Shown here in pieces: positions 24,673-33,468 of a DNA stretch of 64,000 nt (position 1 is the stretch's first letter; every line of letters starts with the position of its first letter). The notes under the pieces are model-generated. The model was not told where the DNA came from. It saw nothing but the letters and a program-made list of their open reading frames with translations, and made no database searches. The stretch covers positions 28,434-92,433 of the forward strand of contig JACQUC010000208.1 of NCBI GenBank assembly GCA_016210495.1. Reading direction: 5' to 3'. Source of the stretch: Chloroflexota bacterium (lineage in GTDB: Bacteria > Chloroflexota > FW602-bin22 > JACPRP01). The position numbers and the translations under genes are program-made.

Positions 24673-24746
24673 TGCTATCCGCAGTTCGCACGATTGAGTC
24701 CGAAGACACGCCCCGCCGGCCGGCGTAGGGGCGGGACCGTTGATAA

Positions 24747-25766
24747 TTATTGCGACCCACCCTCGTCCGGCGCCAGAAAGTCAGGGTACAGATCAAAGTA
24801 GGCTATAATGGCATCGCGGTAGCCGGCGGCGATGGCGTCGAGAGTGCGTTCCTGGCGGAGCATGGCGGCGTCAGCGGCGTTGCTGACGAAGAGCGATTCA
24901 CCCAGAACACCCGGCATTTGCGTGGGGACGTGCGGCCGCCCGCCGGTGCCGGGACCAAGTACGTAGATGTTGTAAGGTCGCCCCTGAAAGATGCGGAACG
25001 AGGAGTCGTTCTTGATGCCACGGTTCACGGCCCGGTAACCGATGGCGACGAGCTCTCCGAGCAAATTCTCTTGTACCAGCCTGGCCAGGGCCAGGTTGCG
25101 CTCCGCAAAGGGACGCTGGTTGTTGTACCATACCTCTGTGCCGCTCTGGCCGGGATCGCCGCTGCCGTTGTTGTGGATCGAAATGAAAAGGTCGGCTGAA
25201 GCGGCGTTGGCGATGTCGACCCGGGCCTGCAGGTCCCTGGCCACTCCGCCGGGGTATCCGCCGCCCTTGTACTCCGTAGTCGTCGCGCGGTCTGTGTCCC
25301 GCGTGAGCACAACCTCGTAGCCCTGGGCGCGCAGCAGCTCCGTCAGCCTAAGCGCGATCTTGAGGTTGATATCCTTCTCGGCCAGCCCCGGGGCGCTCGC
25401 CCCCGGCTCGGGGCCGCCGTGGCCAGGGTCCAGCGCGATGACCCGTGTGCGCGGGCGCGCCGGCTCGGGCGGGGTCGGCGCGGGGGTTAGCGGCGCTGCC
25501 GCGCTCGCAGCCGGCGCGGGGCGTGGGTTTTCGTCGGCTTGGGCTTGCTCCGGCCCCTGAGGCCCGGTCTCGGCTGTCGCCGCGACCCCCTCGGGCTGGT
25601 CGACAGGCGCCGCCGTCTTAGTGGGAGCGGCTTCCGGCGTGGCCTGCGCAAGGCCTGCCGAACCCGCTGGCGTGCACCCAGCCAAGATCGCGCTCAAGAG
25701 CGTAAGGACAAGCACGGGAGTCACCAAACGTGCCACGCTGTGCCGCCAGTTCTCTTCGCCTGCCAT
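24747..25766 (-). CDS. N-acetylmuramoyl-L-alanine amidase lipoprotein (Amidase_3)
   Basis: 339 aa from ATG 25766 with GAGGAGG upstream; a TTG four codons earlier abuts that site. Lipobox LSAILAGC is followed by a Pro/Ala-rich linker. The catalytic domain has the full zinc signature: IALDPGHGG, the Glu in GLAEKDINLKIALRL, ISIHNNGSG and a C-terminal GESLFVSNAADAAML. It hydrolyses peptidoglycan stem peptides outside the cell. Together with the other amidase 1 kb away, this region holds two wall hydrolases. No Pho-like array precedes it. Confidence 0.92.
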   Translation of the reverse strand: MAGEENWRHSVARLVTPVLVLTLLSAILAGCTPAGSAGLAQATPEAAPTKTAAPVDQPEGVAATAETGPQGPEQAQADENPRPAPAASAAAPLTPAPTPPEPARPRTRVIALDPGHGGPEPGASAPGLAEKDINLKIALRLTELLRAQGYEVVLTRDTDRATTTEYKGGGYPGGVARDLQARVDIANAASADLFISIHNNGSGDPGQSGTEVWYNNQRPFAERNLALARLVQENLLGELVAIGYRAVNRGIKNDSSFRIFQGRPYNIYVLGPGTGGRPHVPTQMPGVLGESLFVSNAADAAMLRQERTLDAIAAGYRDAIIAYFDLYPDFLAPDEGGSQ

Positions 25767-26039
25767 CGCCGTAAGCAACCTCCTCAGAAGTCCGTCTTGT
25801 CGCTTACTCTAAGGTTAGCACAATCGGCTTCGCCATGCTAGATGCCCAAGGGGGCTACGGCGTCAGCGAATGGGACAACGGATAAACGGATGCGACTGTA
25901 CGAGGGCTCGGTGTGAAATCTGGAGACACACTGATCCGAGTCGCGTTTATCACGCTGTTGTCGATGGCCACATCTGCTTTTGGTGCGCCGTCGCCCTAAT
26001 TCGCTTATCCGTTCAATATCCGTCGACGCGGCAAACCCG

Positions 26040-27212
26040 CTATATCTTCATCTGCCCCCGGAGGTAATCGAGCACCGCGCTGGAAGGCCCCTGGTTCACC
26101 TGTTCCCAACCGAAATTGGGCTCGGAGAGGCCCAGGCGCTCCATCAGGTTGGACACGGCCGGATGCTGGTAGATGTCGCCGGCCCGATAGGTGCTGCGCA
26201 TGGTTCTGTTCGCGGCCGCAAGCGCCTCGGCAGGCGTAGCGACCTCCCGATTCCACTGCAACCAGGCGTAGGACAGCATCTCGTGGGCCAGCAGATCCTC
26301 CGAGGCGAAGAGCAGACCATAATCGGGCTCGGTGATGCTGCCCGCGTTCGGACCGCCCATCGACAGCACCTGCCAGCCAGTGGAGACGATGAGGCGCCGG
26401 CGGGATTCGATCTCCGGCACGTGGTTGATCTCTTCGTACATCCGGTAGAAATTCTCGCCGCCGGCGCTGTGGAAGACGCGGCGAATGTCATCCCGCAGGA
26501 ACCCCACGGCAAGCTTGATGCCCAGCGTCGCCTCGCCCAGCCCGTGCGAGCCCACACGCGGCATATAGATGATGTGATCCACCTCTTCCACCACATCGGT
26601 CACCAGCAAAGGCACCGGCCAGTGATGCTCGCCGCTGGGAGAGGTCTCCACATAGGCATCCCAGCCGCGCTCCTCGAAAAACGTCGCCTCGGCGCCGTTC
26701 TCCAAAATGATCGGCAGCAGGCCGGCCGTGTCGGCGAACTGGCGGGACGAGCCTCGGCGCTCCGGCGGCGTCCAGTTCACCCCCGGCCCGCTCTTGTCGC
26801 CCACGATAATCCTGCCTGCCCCTTTCTCCTGCAACATCCGGATCATCTCGTTGAGCGCCCACGGGTCGGTGCTGGCCGGGTAGGGGTTGCCCGAGTTGAG
26901 CGACAGCTTGATGAACACTCGGTCTCCTGGCGAGAGCCAGGAGAAGTCGGTGGCCGCTTCCACCACCCGCCGGAAAAGGGCCGCGGAATTCCTGTGCTCG
27001 CCTCTGGGGATCCAGCCGCCGGCCACGAGCGCGCCGCTTGCGGCCTTGGCGGCCCGGGGCCGTGGGAGAACGTCAAGCTTGGTTAGGCCACTTAGCCCGC
27101 CAACGCCGCCGAGCGCGGCGCAGGCCCCAGCGGCACCGGCCAGCTTCAGAAAGCGTCGCCGCGAGATCCCGTTCGCGCATACCGTCTCGTGTCTTCTATT
27201 CGCAGTCGCCAT
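26040..27212 (-). CDS. DUF362 domain protein with Tat signal
   Basis: 390 aa from ATG 27212 with AAGGAGG 12 nt upstream. The N-terminus GISRRRFLKLAGAAGACAAL is a classic twin-arginine signal, implying export folded, perhaps with a cofactor. The mature part starts with a DUF362-type core (GDRVFIKLSLNSGNPYPAST…KGAGRIIVGDKSGPG) and contains DHIIYMPRVGSHGLGEATLG. No CxxC ferredoxin motif is present, although other DUF362 proteins often carry one. The gene stands alone between an amidase and a relic region. The molecular function of the family is not established. Confidence 0.8.
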   Translation of the reverse strand: MATANRRHETVCANGISRRRFLKLAGAAGACAALGGVGGLSGLTKLDVLPRPRAAKAASGALVAGGWIPRGEHRNSAALFRRVVEAATDFSWLSPGDRVFIKLSLNSGNPYPASTDPWALNEMIRMLQEKGAGRIIVGDKSGPGVNWTPPERRGSSRQFADTAGLLPIILENGAEATFFEERGWDAYVETSPSGEHHWPVPLLVTDVVEEVDHIIYMPRVGSHGLGEATLGIKLAVGFLRDDIRRVFHSAGGENFYRMYEEINHVPEIESRRRLIVSTGWQVLSMGGPNAGSITEPDYGLLFASEDLLAHEMLSYAWLQWNREVATPAEALAAANRTMRSTYRAGDIYQHPAVSNLMERLGLSEPNFGWEQVNQGPSSAVLDYLRGQMKI

Positions 27213-27424
27213 GGCTTCTCTTGGCCTCCTTACCAAGTATTCGCTTCACCCAGCGGACAGGCTGGATGGCTATCTGCCGAATCATAGCAATGTGGCACGC
27301 GTGCGTCAATCCGCGTTGGCATTTCAAGATGCCGCGCTCCCGGTAGGCCATTTCCGTGGCGATGGCATACTCCTTGCTGCCCGGTTTGCTGGGATGGTCT
27401 TTGTACCACCAGGAGCAAGCTGCC

Positions 27425-27541
27425 GTGAGCGATGCCGACCAAGTCAGATGGCACCAACTCAAGATCGATGATGCAGAGGTCCAGCTTGAAACGACGCGAG
27501 AGGGACTCTCTAGCCAAGAGGCGAAGCGTCGTCTGGACAGG
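27425..27541 (+). pseudogene. remnant of a P-type cation ATPase N-terminus
   Basis: From GTG 27425 about 38 codons read VSDADQVRWHQLKIDDAEVQ…TTREGLSSQEAKRRLDRL. This matches the cation-ATPase N-terminal domain (W-H-x-L-x-x-[DE]-[DE]…L-x-[ST]-x-x-x-G-L-[ST]-x-x-E-A-x-x-R-L). Directly after this the frame turns into unrelated sequence, and no transmembrane or DKTGT region follows. It is therefore a truncated relic. Confidence 0.6.
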
Positions 27542-27600
27542 TTAAGTATGTCGAACACGTGGACGCCCAGTGCTGCCGGTAGCACCTGGGCTATTGATCG

Positions 27601-27690
27601 TCAAAGGGGGGGCTGTAGAAAACTCGGTAGCACCATTGAAAGCACCACCACTGCCACGACTATTATCCATATAACGCGAACCATGCCCAT
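27601..27690 (-). CDS. candidate 29-residue single-span membrane peptide
   Basis: The minus-strand frame from ATG 27690 to TGA 27601 encodes MGMVRVIWIIVVAVVVLSMV followed by LPSFLQPPL. That is a textbook single hydrophobic helix with a basic N-terminal side. A very good ribosome site, AGGGAGGAGAG, lies immediately upstream. It is too short for homology-based judgement. Expression is unproven. Confidence 0.45.
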   Translation of the reverse strand: MGMVRVIWIIVVAVVVLSMVLPSFLQPPL

Positions 27691-27780
27691 CTCTCCTCCC
27701 TTTCCGCCCAGTCGTTCTTAAGCTGCATAAGCCTTGCCTTGTCCAATGGCTATCAATGGCTCGGCGAGCAATGACTCAGG

Positions 27781-27854
27781 GGCAAAGCCGCCGCAGATGG
27801 CCGCGCCGAAGGTTCCCCTTAGTTAGTTCTCACTGAGGCGCTAGTGGCTTTGCC
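27781..27854. other. possible structured RNA or palindromic element
   Basis: A 9 bp inverted repeat GGCAAAGCC (27781-27789) / GGCTTTGCC (27846-27854) encloses a second one (GCGCC/GGCGC) and a small AAGG/CCTT hairpin, giving a nested cloverleaf-like fold of 74 nt. It matches no riboswitch that I can name on either strand. Confidence 0.3.
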
Positions 27855-28194
27855 TTGGAAGTATACCACGAGGAAAGCGATACGGCCAAGCACTTGGTGC
27901 GATGAGTACGATGAGTTTCAAATCGGGTGGCTGGATTTGGTCAGCAGCTTACCTCGCGAATCGAATCAACACTCGCTTTCCGACATGCAACTACATTCGG
28001 GATAGTCTGCCTTTCACACATAATGAACGATTCGCTTCAGAAGGTCGAGATAGCCGCTCCTGCTAGGAGTGGCCCGTGAGGATGGTTAGCCCAACCACGC
28101 TCGGACAGAAACGCTGGCTTGCGCCAAGCTGTGATAAGCTGTTATTCTATTGTAATCCTATCTGCGCATAGAACTATCCTGGACGAGGAATCGA
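27855..28194. other. intergenic region, no gene seen
   Basis: About 340 bp ahead of the antiporter gene. The only structure noticed is an imperfect hairpin AGCCGCTCCTGCTAGGAGTGGC near 28052-28073. No convincing promoter or coding frame was identified apart from the GAGGAA ribosome site at about 28182. Confidence 0.4.
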
Positions 28195-29931
28195 GTGGAA
28201 TTTGTAGAGCTTGGGGAATTCGCCTTAGTTGTAGATTTGGTGCTCGCCGTCGGGGCTGCTCTAGTTGGCGGAGTGATCGCGAATCGACTCCGCCAACCCG
28301 TCGTACTGGGCTATCTGATAGCAGGGATAGCTATAGGCCCATTCACGCCAGGGCCCGTGGGCGACGTGCATCGCGTGCAGGTCATGGCCGAGATGGGGGT
28401 GGCGTTCCTAATGTTTGCGTTAGGAGCGGAAGTTTCCTTGGGACAACTCCGCGACATACGCAAGGTGGCCGTGTTCGGCGGCATCGCTCAGATACTCCTC
28501 ACAATCGGTGTCGGTACTCTTATTGGGCCTGTGATTGGGCTAGACTTCGTCGGTAGTATCTTCCTCGGGTCTCTCATCGCCCTTTCAAGCACCATGGTGG
28601 CAATGAAGATACTCATATCCAGGGGCGAATTGGGGGCGCTACACGGGCGAATCGCCCTTGGATTTCTCATCGTCCAGGACATCAGTGTGGTCCCAATGGT
28701 GGTGATCTTCCCAGCCCTGGCAGGCCAGAATGTCGATCTCGTGCCGGCCCTGATGCTGTCCGTCGGCAAGGCTGCTGTCTTTCTCATCGCGACCTACTAC
28801 CTGGGCACGCGTCTGGTACCCTGGATACTGCACCGAGTGGCCGCTACACGGTCCCGCGAGCTGTTTCTTCTCACCATCGTCTCTCTCGCGTTAGGCACCG
28901 CGCTGGGAACATACTCCCTCGGCTTATCGCTGGCCTTCGGAGCATTCATCGCGGGCCTGGTGGTATCAGAATCAGACTTCAGCCACCAGATAGTAGCCGA
29001 AGTCCTCCCCTTACGGGACATATTCGCCACCATCTTCTTCGTGTCGGTGGGAATGCTCATAAACCCGCTTTTCCTCCTGGAGAACGTGCCGACGATCCTC
29101 CTGCTGGTTGCGGCGGTGGTCGTAGGTAAGTTCCTCATCTGTCTTGCGCTGCCCGTGGTCTTTGGGTACTCCGGCAAGACGGCCGTATACTCAGCCCTGG
29201 CATTGATCCAGATCGGCGAGTTCTCGTTTGTGCTGGCAAAGTTGGGGGTCGACAAGGGCCTCGTTCCCGATCATGTCTACTCTTTGACGCTGGCAGGAGC
29301 GCTGGTTACCATTCTGTTGACTCCCCTGGGGATGTACCTGGCTCCGTTCACTGTGAAGCTCTTTCAGAGCCTGCCAGTTGTGCGCCAGTATTTCCTGGGG
29401 ACGGTGGAGGTGTACGACGGGGCACGGTCCGACAAGCCGTCGAATCACGTGGTGATTCTGGGATACGGCGACATCGGGCGAGAGCTGGCGGACGCATTGG
29501 AACGGCGCGGCTTCAAATACGTCGTCGTCGAGTATAACCCACACACTATCGAGCTGCTTCGACAGAAGGGTGCATGGTTTATCTATGGCGATGCGTCCAA
29601 TCCCGAGGTACTCGCCCACGCCAACCTACCCAAGGCCAAATTCCTGGCGATCACTCTGCCTGATTTCACTGCGGCTGAGGTAGCAGTGAGAAATGCCAGA
29701 AGAATCGATCCTAAGCTGGACATTTTCGTCAGGGCGCACTCTGAGGACCACGTGACGGCTTTCCGTGCGGCTGGGGCGGACAGCGTGGTCCGACCCGAAT
29801 TCGAGGCGGGACTCGAGTTCATCCGGCACGCAATGCATCGTTACGGGGTGACGAGCACTGAAATCCAGGCGATGCTCCAAGGCAGGCGTCACGACTATCA
29901 GCAGCGACTGGAGAATAGGGCAAATGCCTGA
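28195..29931 (+). CDS. Kef-type K+/H+ antiporter with C-terminal RCK (TrkA-N) domain
   Basis: 578 aa, GTG start with GAGGAA upstream. Residues about 1-390 form the CPA2 antiporter domain (LRQPVVLGYLIAGIAIGPFT; LSSTMVAMKILISRGELGAL; ALGTYSLGLSLAFGAFIAGL). Residues about 415-560 form an NAD-binding RCK domain (HVVILGYGDIGRELADALER). Similar to YbaL/KefB proteins, it exchanges K+ or Na+ for protons under nucleotide control. It is a single gene; the next feature downstream is a universal stress protein remnant. Confidence 0.93.
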   Translation: MEFVELGEFALVVDLVLAVGAALVGGVIANRLRQPVVLGYLIAGIAIGPFTPGPVGDVHRVQVMAEMGVAFLMFALGAEVSLGQLRDIRKVAVFGGIAQILLTIGVGTLIGPVIGLDFVGSIFLGSLIALSSTMVAMKILISRGELGALHGRIALGFLIVQDISVVPMVVIFPALAGQNVDLVPALMLSVGKAAVFLIATYYLGTRLVPWILHRVAATRSRELFLLTIVSLALGTALGTYSLGLSLAFGAFIAGLVVSESDFSHQIVAEVLPLRDIFATIFFVSVGMLINPLFLLENVPTILLLVAAVVVGKFLICLALPVVFGYSGKTAVYSALALIQIGEFSFVLAKLGVDKGLVPDHVYSLTLAGALVTILLTPLGMYLAPFTVKLFQSLPVVRQYFLGTVEVYDGARSDKPSNHVVILGYGDIGRELADALERRGFKYVVVEYNPHTIELLRQKGAWFIYGDASNPEVLAHANLPKAKFLAITLPDFTAAEVAVRNARRIDPKLDIFVRAHSEDHVTAFRAAGADSVVRPEFEAGLEFIRHAMHRYGVTSTEIQAMLQGRRHDYQQRLENRANA

Positions 29932-30011
29932 TGTACTCCCATTAAGTTTGCACTGCCCGCTCGGAGCTTGTCTTGCGGGGCTGCGTGGCTTGCTTCTTGC
30001 TGCAAATCCTA

Positions 30012-30155
30012 ATGATGAATATCCTTTTCGCTACGGATGGCTCGCCGTCGGCTGCCGCCGCCGAGCTGTTGCCGAAGCTCTCACTTCCACACGAGACCCG
30101 TGTTTGGGTGGCCAGTGTGTTGCGTAAGCTTCCTCGTCCCGCGCTTTCCTGGTAA
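30012..30155 (+). pseudogene. truncated universal stress protein (UspA family)
   Basis: MMNILFATDGSPSAAAAELL…ETRVWVASVL is the first beta-alpha-beta unit of a UspA domain, including the nucleotide-binding Asp in FATDGS. The frame stops after about 47 codons, against 140 or more in the family, and the C-terminal G-x2-G-x9-G(S/T) loop is missing. The NfeD gene begins 25 nt later. It looks like a relic left by a deletion. Confidence 0.6.
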
Positions 30156-30179
30156 TAGGTACGGAGGAAAGGCACTTTC

Positions 30180-31529
30180 TTGCTGACAAGGGATCGTAGC
30201 ACAGCCAGAGACGGCCGACTGTTATCGTTGGTTGTCCTGCTCCTAATAATGGGGTTTCAAGCAACCGGCTTGCGCATCGAAGGGGCAGCGGGCGGTGAGA
30301 TTCGACTCCTGGAAATCGACGGCGTGATCAACCCTCTAGCCGCCCAGTATCTGGCGCGGGGGGTGCGAGAGGCGACGGATGCGCAGGCGGGACTTGTGGT
30401 CTTGCGCCTCAACACACCTGGAGGCCTGGAGAGCTCTATGCGGGAGATGACCCAGACGATACTCAACTCTCCCGTGCCGGTGGTAGTCTACGTCACCCCG
30501 GCGGGAGCGCGGGCGGCCTCTGCCGGCATGTTCATCACCCTCGCAGCGCATATCGCCGCAATGGCCCCAGGAACAAACATTGGGGCAGCCCATCCCGTCG
30601 GGATTGGTGGAGAGACCGACCCGGTGATGACAGAGAAGCTGGTAAGCGATGCGGCTGCCCTGGCCAGGGCGATTGCCGCAGCGAGAGGCCGCAACGCCGC
30701 CTGGGCCGAGCGGGCCGTGCGGGAAAGCGTTTCCGTCACTGCCGAAGAAGCACTAGACCTGGGCGTTATCGACCTGGTGGCGAATGACCTCGGCGAGCTC
30801 CTCACCCGGATCGACGGTCGACGGATCACCACCAGCACAGGTGAGATAACACTACGGACAGCCGAGGCTCAACTGGTCGAAAGCCCGATGACGCTTCCCG
30901 AGAGAATACTCCAAACCATCGCCGATCCGAACATCGCCTACATTCTTCTCACTATCGGGTTCATCGGCATCATTGCCGAGCTCTATAATCCAGGCGCACT
31001 CTTCCCCGGCATCGTCGGCGCCATCTCCCTCATTCTGGCGTTTGCAGCTTTCGGCAGTCTGCCCATCAACTGGGCGGGGGTGCTTCTCATACTGTTGGCG
31101 ATCGGGCTCTTTATCGCCGAACTGTATACCGAGGGGATCGGTATCCTGGCGGTGGGCGGAATCATCGCTTTTATCCTTGGCTCGTTGATGCTCTATACCC
31201 CATTGACCCCGACTTCGCCAACGATGCCTGAAGTAAGCGTGAGCCCTTTGCTGATAGCGATTATGACCGCGGGAATAGCCGCTTTCTTCGTTCTCGTTCT
31301 GCGCGCCGTATTGCAGTCGCGGCGAACTCCTGTCGTCACCGGCATCCAGGGTCTGATCGGGCATACCGGCGTAGCAATCTCCGACCTGATGCCCGCGGGA
31401 ATCGTGAGAGTGGATGGTGAGCAGTGGAGCGCTCTGGCCGAGACTGAGCCCATCCGAGCAGGAGAGGAGGTGCAAGTTACTGGCGTAGCTGGTGTCACTC
31501 TGAAAGTGAGGCCATTCGTTAGGCCGTAA
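30180..31529 (+). CDS. nfeD: NfeD-family membrane serine protease (ClpP class)
   Basis: 449 aa, TTG start with GGAGGAAAGG about 11 nt upstream. A signal helix (LLSLVVLLLIMGFQATG) leads to a ClpP-like domain. Its Ser114 in GARAASAGMF and Lys153 in TEKLVSD fit the Ser-Lys dyad of archaeal 1510-N proteases. Four helices follow (about 230-380), then the OB-fold NfeD domain (GLIGHTGVAISDLMPAGIVR to VTLKVRPF). NfeD proteases cleave stomatin-like proteins, and such a partner follows 28 nt downstream. Confidence 0.93.
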   Translation: MLTRDRSTARDGRLLSLVVLLLIMGFQATGLRIEGAAGGEIRLLEIDGVINPLAAQYLARGVREATDAQAGLVVLRLNTPGGLESSMREMTQTILNSPVPVVVYVTPAGARAASAGMFITLAAHIAAMAPGTNIGAAHPVGIGGETDPVMTEKLVSDAAALARAIAAARGRNAAWAERAVRESVSVTAEEALDLGVIDLVANDLGELLTRIDGRRITTSTGEITLRTAEAQLVESPMTLPERILQTIADPNIAYILLTIGFIGIIAELYNPGALFPGIVGAISLILAFAAFGSLPINWAGVLLILLAIGLFIAELYTEGIGILAVGGIIAFILGSLMLYTPLTPTSPTMPEVSVSPLLIAIMTAGIAAFFVLVLRAVLQSRRTPVVTGIQGLIGHTGVAISDLMPAGIVRVDGEQWSALAETEPIRAGEEVQVTGVAGVTLKVRPFVRP

Positions 31530-31557
31530 GGGCTTTGTTACCTCAGGAGGCATAGAA

Positions 31558-32439
31558 GTGACCACAGAGAATCTGGCGAACTTGATCGTGGTAGCCTTGC
31601 TGGTACTGCTGGCGGTGATACTGTTGCGGATGGCGATCCGCATCGTGCCGGAGTATCAGCGCCTGGTGATGTTCCGTATCGGCCGGGTCATCGGAGCCTT
31701 GGGGCCGGGCCTGGTGCTAATGATTCCCTTCATCGACAGAGGTGTGCGTGCTGACCTGCGTGAGCGCTTCTTTGACGTGCCCCCTCAGACCTGCATCACG
31801 GAAGATAACGCTTCGGTATCTATCGACTTTCTGGTCTACATGAAGATCGTGGATGCCATGCCGAGTGTGTTGAACGTTGAAGACTACGAGGGCGCCGCGA
31901 GAGGCATCGCCATAACCACCTTGCGTGCGGTGGTAGGCGACATGCTTCTGGACGAGGTGTTGGCCAAGCGAGAACGGATCAACGAATCCCTGCGAGGAAA
32001 GCTGGACGAGGTGACCAATCGTTGGGGCATCAAGGTGACGGCGGTAGAGATTCGCGAGATAATTCCACCGCGAGAGATCCTGGAGGCAATGAGTCGGCAG
32101 ATGTCCGCCGAGCGAAGCCGACGCGCCATGGTCACCGAGGCCGACGGCAAACGTGACGCGGCCATCCGCGTCGCCGAGGGACAAAAGCAAGCGGCGATCC
32201 TGGAGGCCGAGGGTGCACGTCAGGCCGCTATTCTGAGAGCGGAAGGGTTTGCCCTGGCCTTGGACAAGGTCTTCGCGGTGGCCCGCAATGTGGATAGCAA
32301 GACAATGAGCCTGCAGTACCTGGAGACCCTGAAGGCTCTCGGCACAGCCCCAGCCACGAAGTTGGTCGTGCCGATCGAGTTTACAAGCCTGCTCAGACCC
32401 TTCCTGGGCCACGTAGGCAAAGCCACAGAGCAGCCGTAA
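31558..32439 (+). CDS. SPFH/Band-7 protein (slipin/stomatin-like)
   Basis: 293 aa, GTG start with a CAGGAGG site. One N-terminal helix (LIVVALLVLLAVILLRMAIR) is followed by the Band-7 core (VPEYQRLVMFRIGRVIGALG; DRGVRADLRERFFDVPPQTC) and a long coiled coil with RREQA-type repeats (SRRAMVTEADGKRDAAIRVA, GQKQAAILEAEGARQAAILR). It forms membrane microdomain scaffolds. It is the usual operon partner and probable substrate of the NfeD protease upstream. Confidence 0.93.
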   Translation: MTTENLANLIVVALLVLLAVILLRMAIRIVPEYQRLVMFRIGRVIGALGPGLVLMIPFIDRGVRADLRERFFDVPPQTCITEDNASVSIDFLVYMKIVDAMPSVLNVEDYEGAARGIAITTLRAVVGDMLLDEVLAKRERINESLRGKLDEVTNRWGIKVTAVEIREIIPPREILEAMSRQMSAERSRRAMVTEADGKRDAAIRVAEGQKQAAILEAEGARQAAILRAEGFALALDKVFAVARNVDSKTMSLQYLETLKALGTAPATKLVVPIEFTSLLRPFLGHVGKATEQP

Positions 32440-32525
32440 ACACGGCATAACTTGAGGGCAAGAAGAAGGGATTTCGGGTTTGCCTCCCGAAATCCCACTG
32501 TGTCCGCGTGCCGGGTCTTCGGATG

Positions 32526-33338
32526 CTACCGCAGCACCCTCTCCTGCACGAACGGCCCGTGCCAGGTGTGGTACCACACGTCGCCGGTGGACGCGTTCAC
32601 GCTGATCATCCCCACGACCTCGGTGCCACGGTGCACGTGCACCGTGTAGTAGCCGTAGTACGCGTCGATGGGGCCCACGGTAGACCTCGGCAGGAACCCA
32701 TCCAGAAACGTCTGGGCTATCCTGGATGCTTCATCCTGGGCGAGGACGGTCGAGGGAGCCGGCGACGTCGGCTGCTGCTGCGGCGCCACTCCCGGCATCA
32801 TTCCGCCGCCAGGGCCCATCATTCCCCCGGGCCCTGGCCCGCCGCCTGGCCCCATCATGCCACCTGGACCCATCATACCCCCGGGCCCCATCATGCCGCC
32901 CGCCATCATCCCGTACTTGGTGTTCCACATCATATTCGGTCCGGGCTCGGGCATAGTGTTGCCGGTGTATCGGTCGATCAGGATCTCAAACGCGTGCGTG
33001 CCGGTACTGCGCTCGACGAACGGCACGTAGTAGTTCTGGCTGAACTCCATTATCTCGTCGTAGCCGAGGTCCGGGTTGTTGAGTCCGGATCGGTACGTCT
33101 CGGCGATCTGCATTGCGCGCTCCAACCCGATGGGGGTGGCCGCACGGTTGTAAGGGCCGCCCATCATGCCCGTCATCATCGCCATCATCGTGGTGGGCAT
33201 AGTTGTGAGATCGGGCCCGGGCGTGGCCTGCAGAGGGGGGGCATCGACCGGCCCCGCGAGGGCGGCCACGCCCACCATTCCGAGCGTCCCCAAGGCTACC
33301 AGTACCAGGACCAGCGCCAGATAAGCGCTCTTGTCCAT
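32526..33338 (-). CDS. exported protein with Met/Gly-rich repeat and PepSY-like C-terminus
   Basis: 270 aa from ATG 33338 (GGAGGTG seven bases upstream; an ATG six bases earlier is possible). Signal anchor YLALVLVLVALGTLGMVGVA. The middle holds an SQNYYVPFVERSTGTHAFEI segment, then a Met/Gly/Pro-rich run of GGMMGPGGMMGPG type (about 145-190). The C-terminal 75 residues (AYYGYYTVHVHRGTEVVGMI…NASTGDVWYHTWHGPFV) resemble a PepSY-type fold. Met-rich runs can bind Cu(I), but no metal function is shown. It is divergent from the DUF2229 gene. Confidence 0.7.
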   Translation of the reverse strand: MDKSAYLALVLVLVALGTLGMVGVAALAGPVDAPPLQATPGPDLTTMPTTMMAMMTGMMGGPYNRAATPIGLERAMQIAETYRSGLNNPDLGYDEIMEFSQNYYVPFVERSTGTHAFEILIDRYTGNTMPEPGPNMMWNTKYGMMAGGMMGPGGMMGPGGMMGPGGGPGPGGMMGPGGGMMPGVAPQQQPTSPAPSTVLAQDEASRIAQTFLDGFLPRSTVGPIDAYYGYYTVHVHRGTEVVGMISVNASTGDVWYHTWHGPFVQERVLR

Positions 33339-33421
33339 TGTCATCACCTCCGCCGCACCTGCGTGGCAAGATCGATGCCATTTATCTCGAACCAGACAGC
33401 AGAGCAGACCGATGGTTGTGG

Positions 33422-33427
33422 TATAAT
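33422..33427 (+). promoter_or_regulatory. candidate -10 of the DUF2229/ADP-ribosylglycohydrolase operon
   Basis: TATAAT at 33422-33427 lies 42 nt before ATG 33469. The -35 region is not well conserved. An upstream ATG at 33433 would be at the predicted start point. Confidence 0.4.
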
Positions 33428-33468
33428 TTACGATGTGGAGGCACAAGGCGCAGCTCTTGGGGGAGAAG

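Noticed and set aside
27721..27870. Mg2+ (M-box) or c-di-AMP riboswitch near the P-type ATPase relic and antiporter
   Set aside because: A few similar words (GGGGAACC, ATGCAGCT) occur, but the conserved core sequences and their order are missing on both strands.
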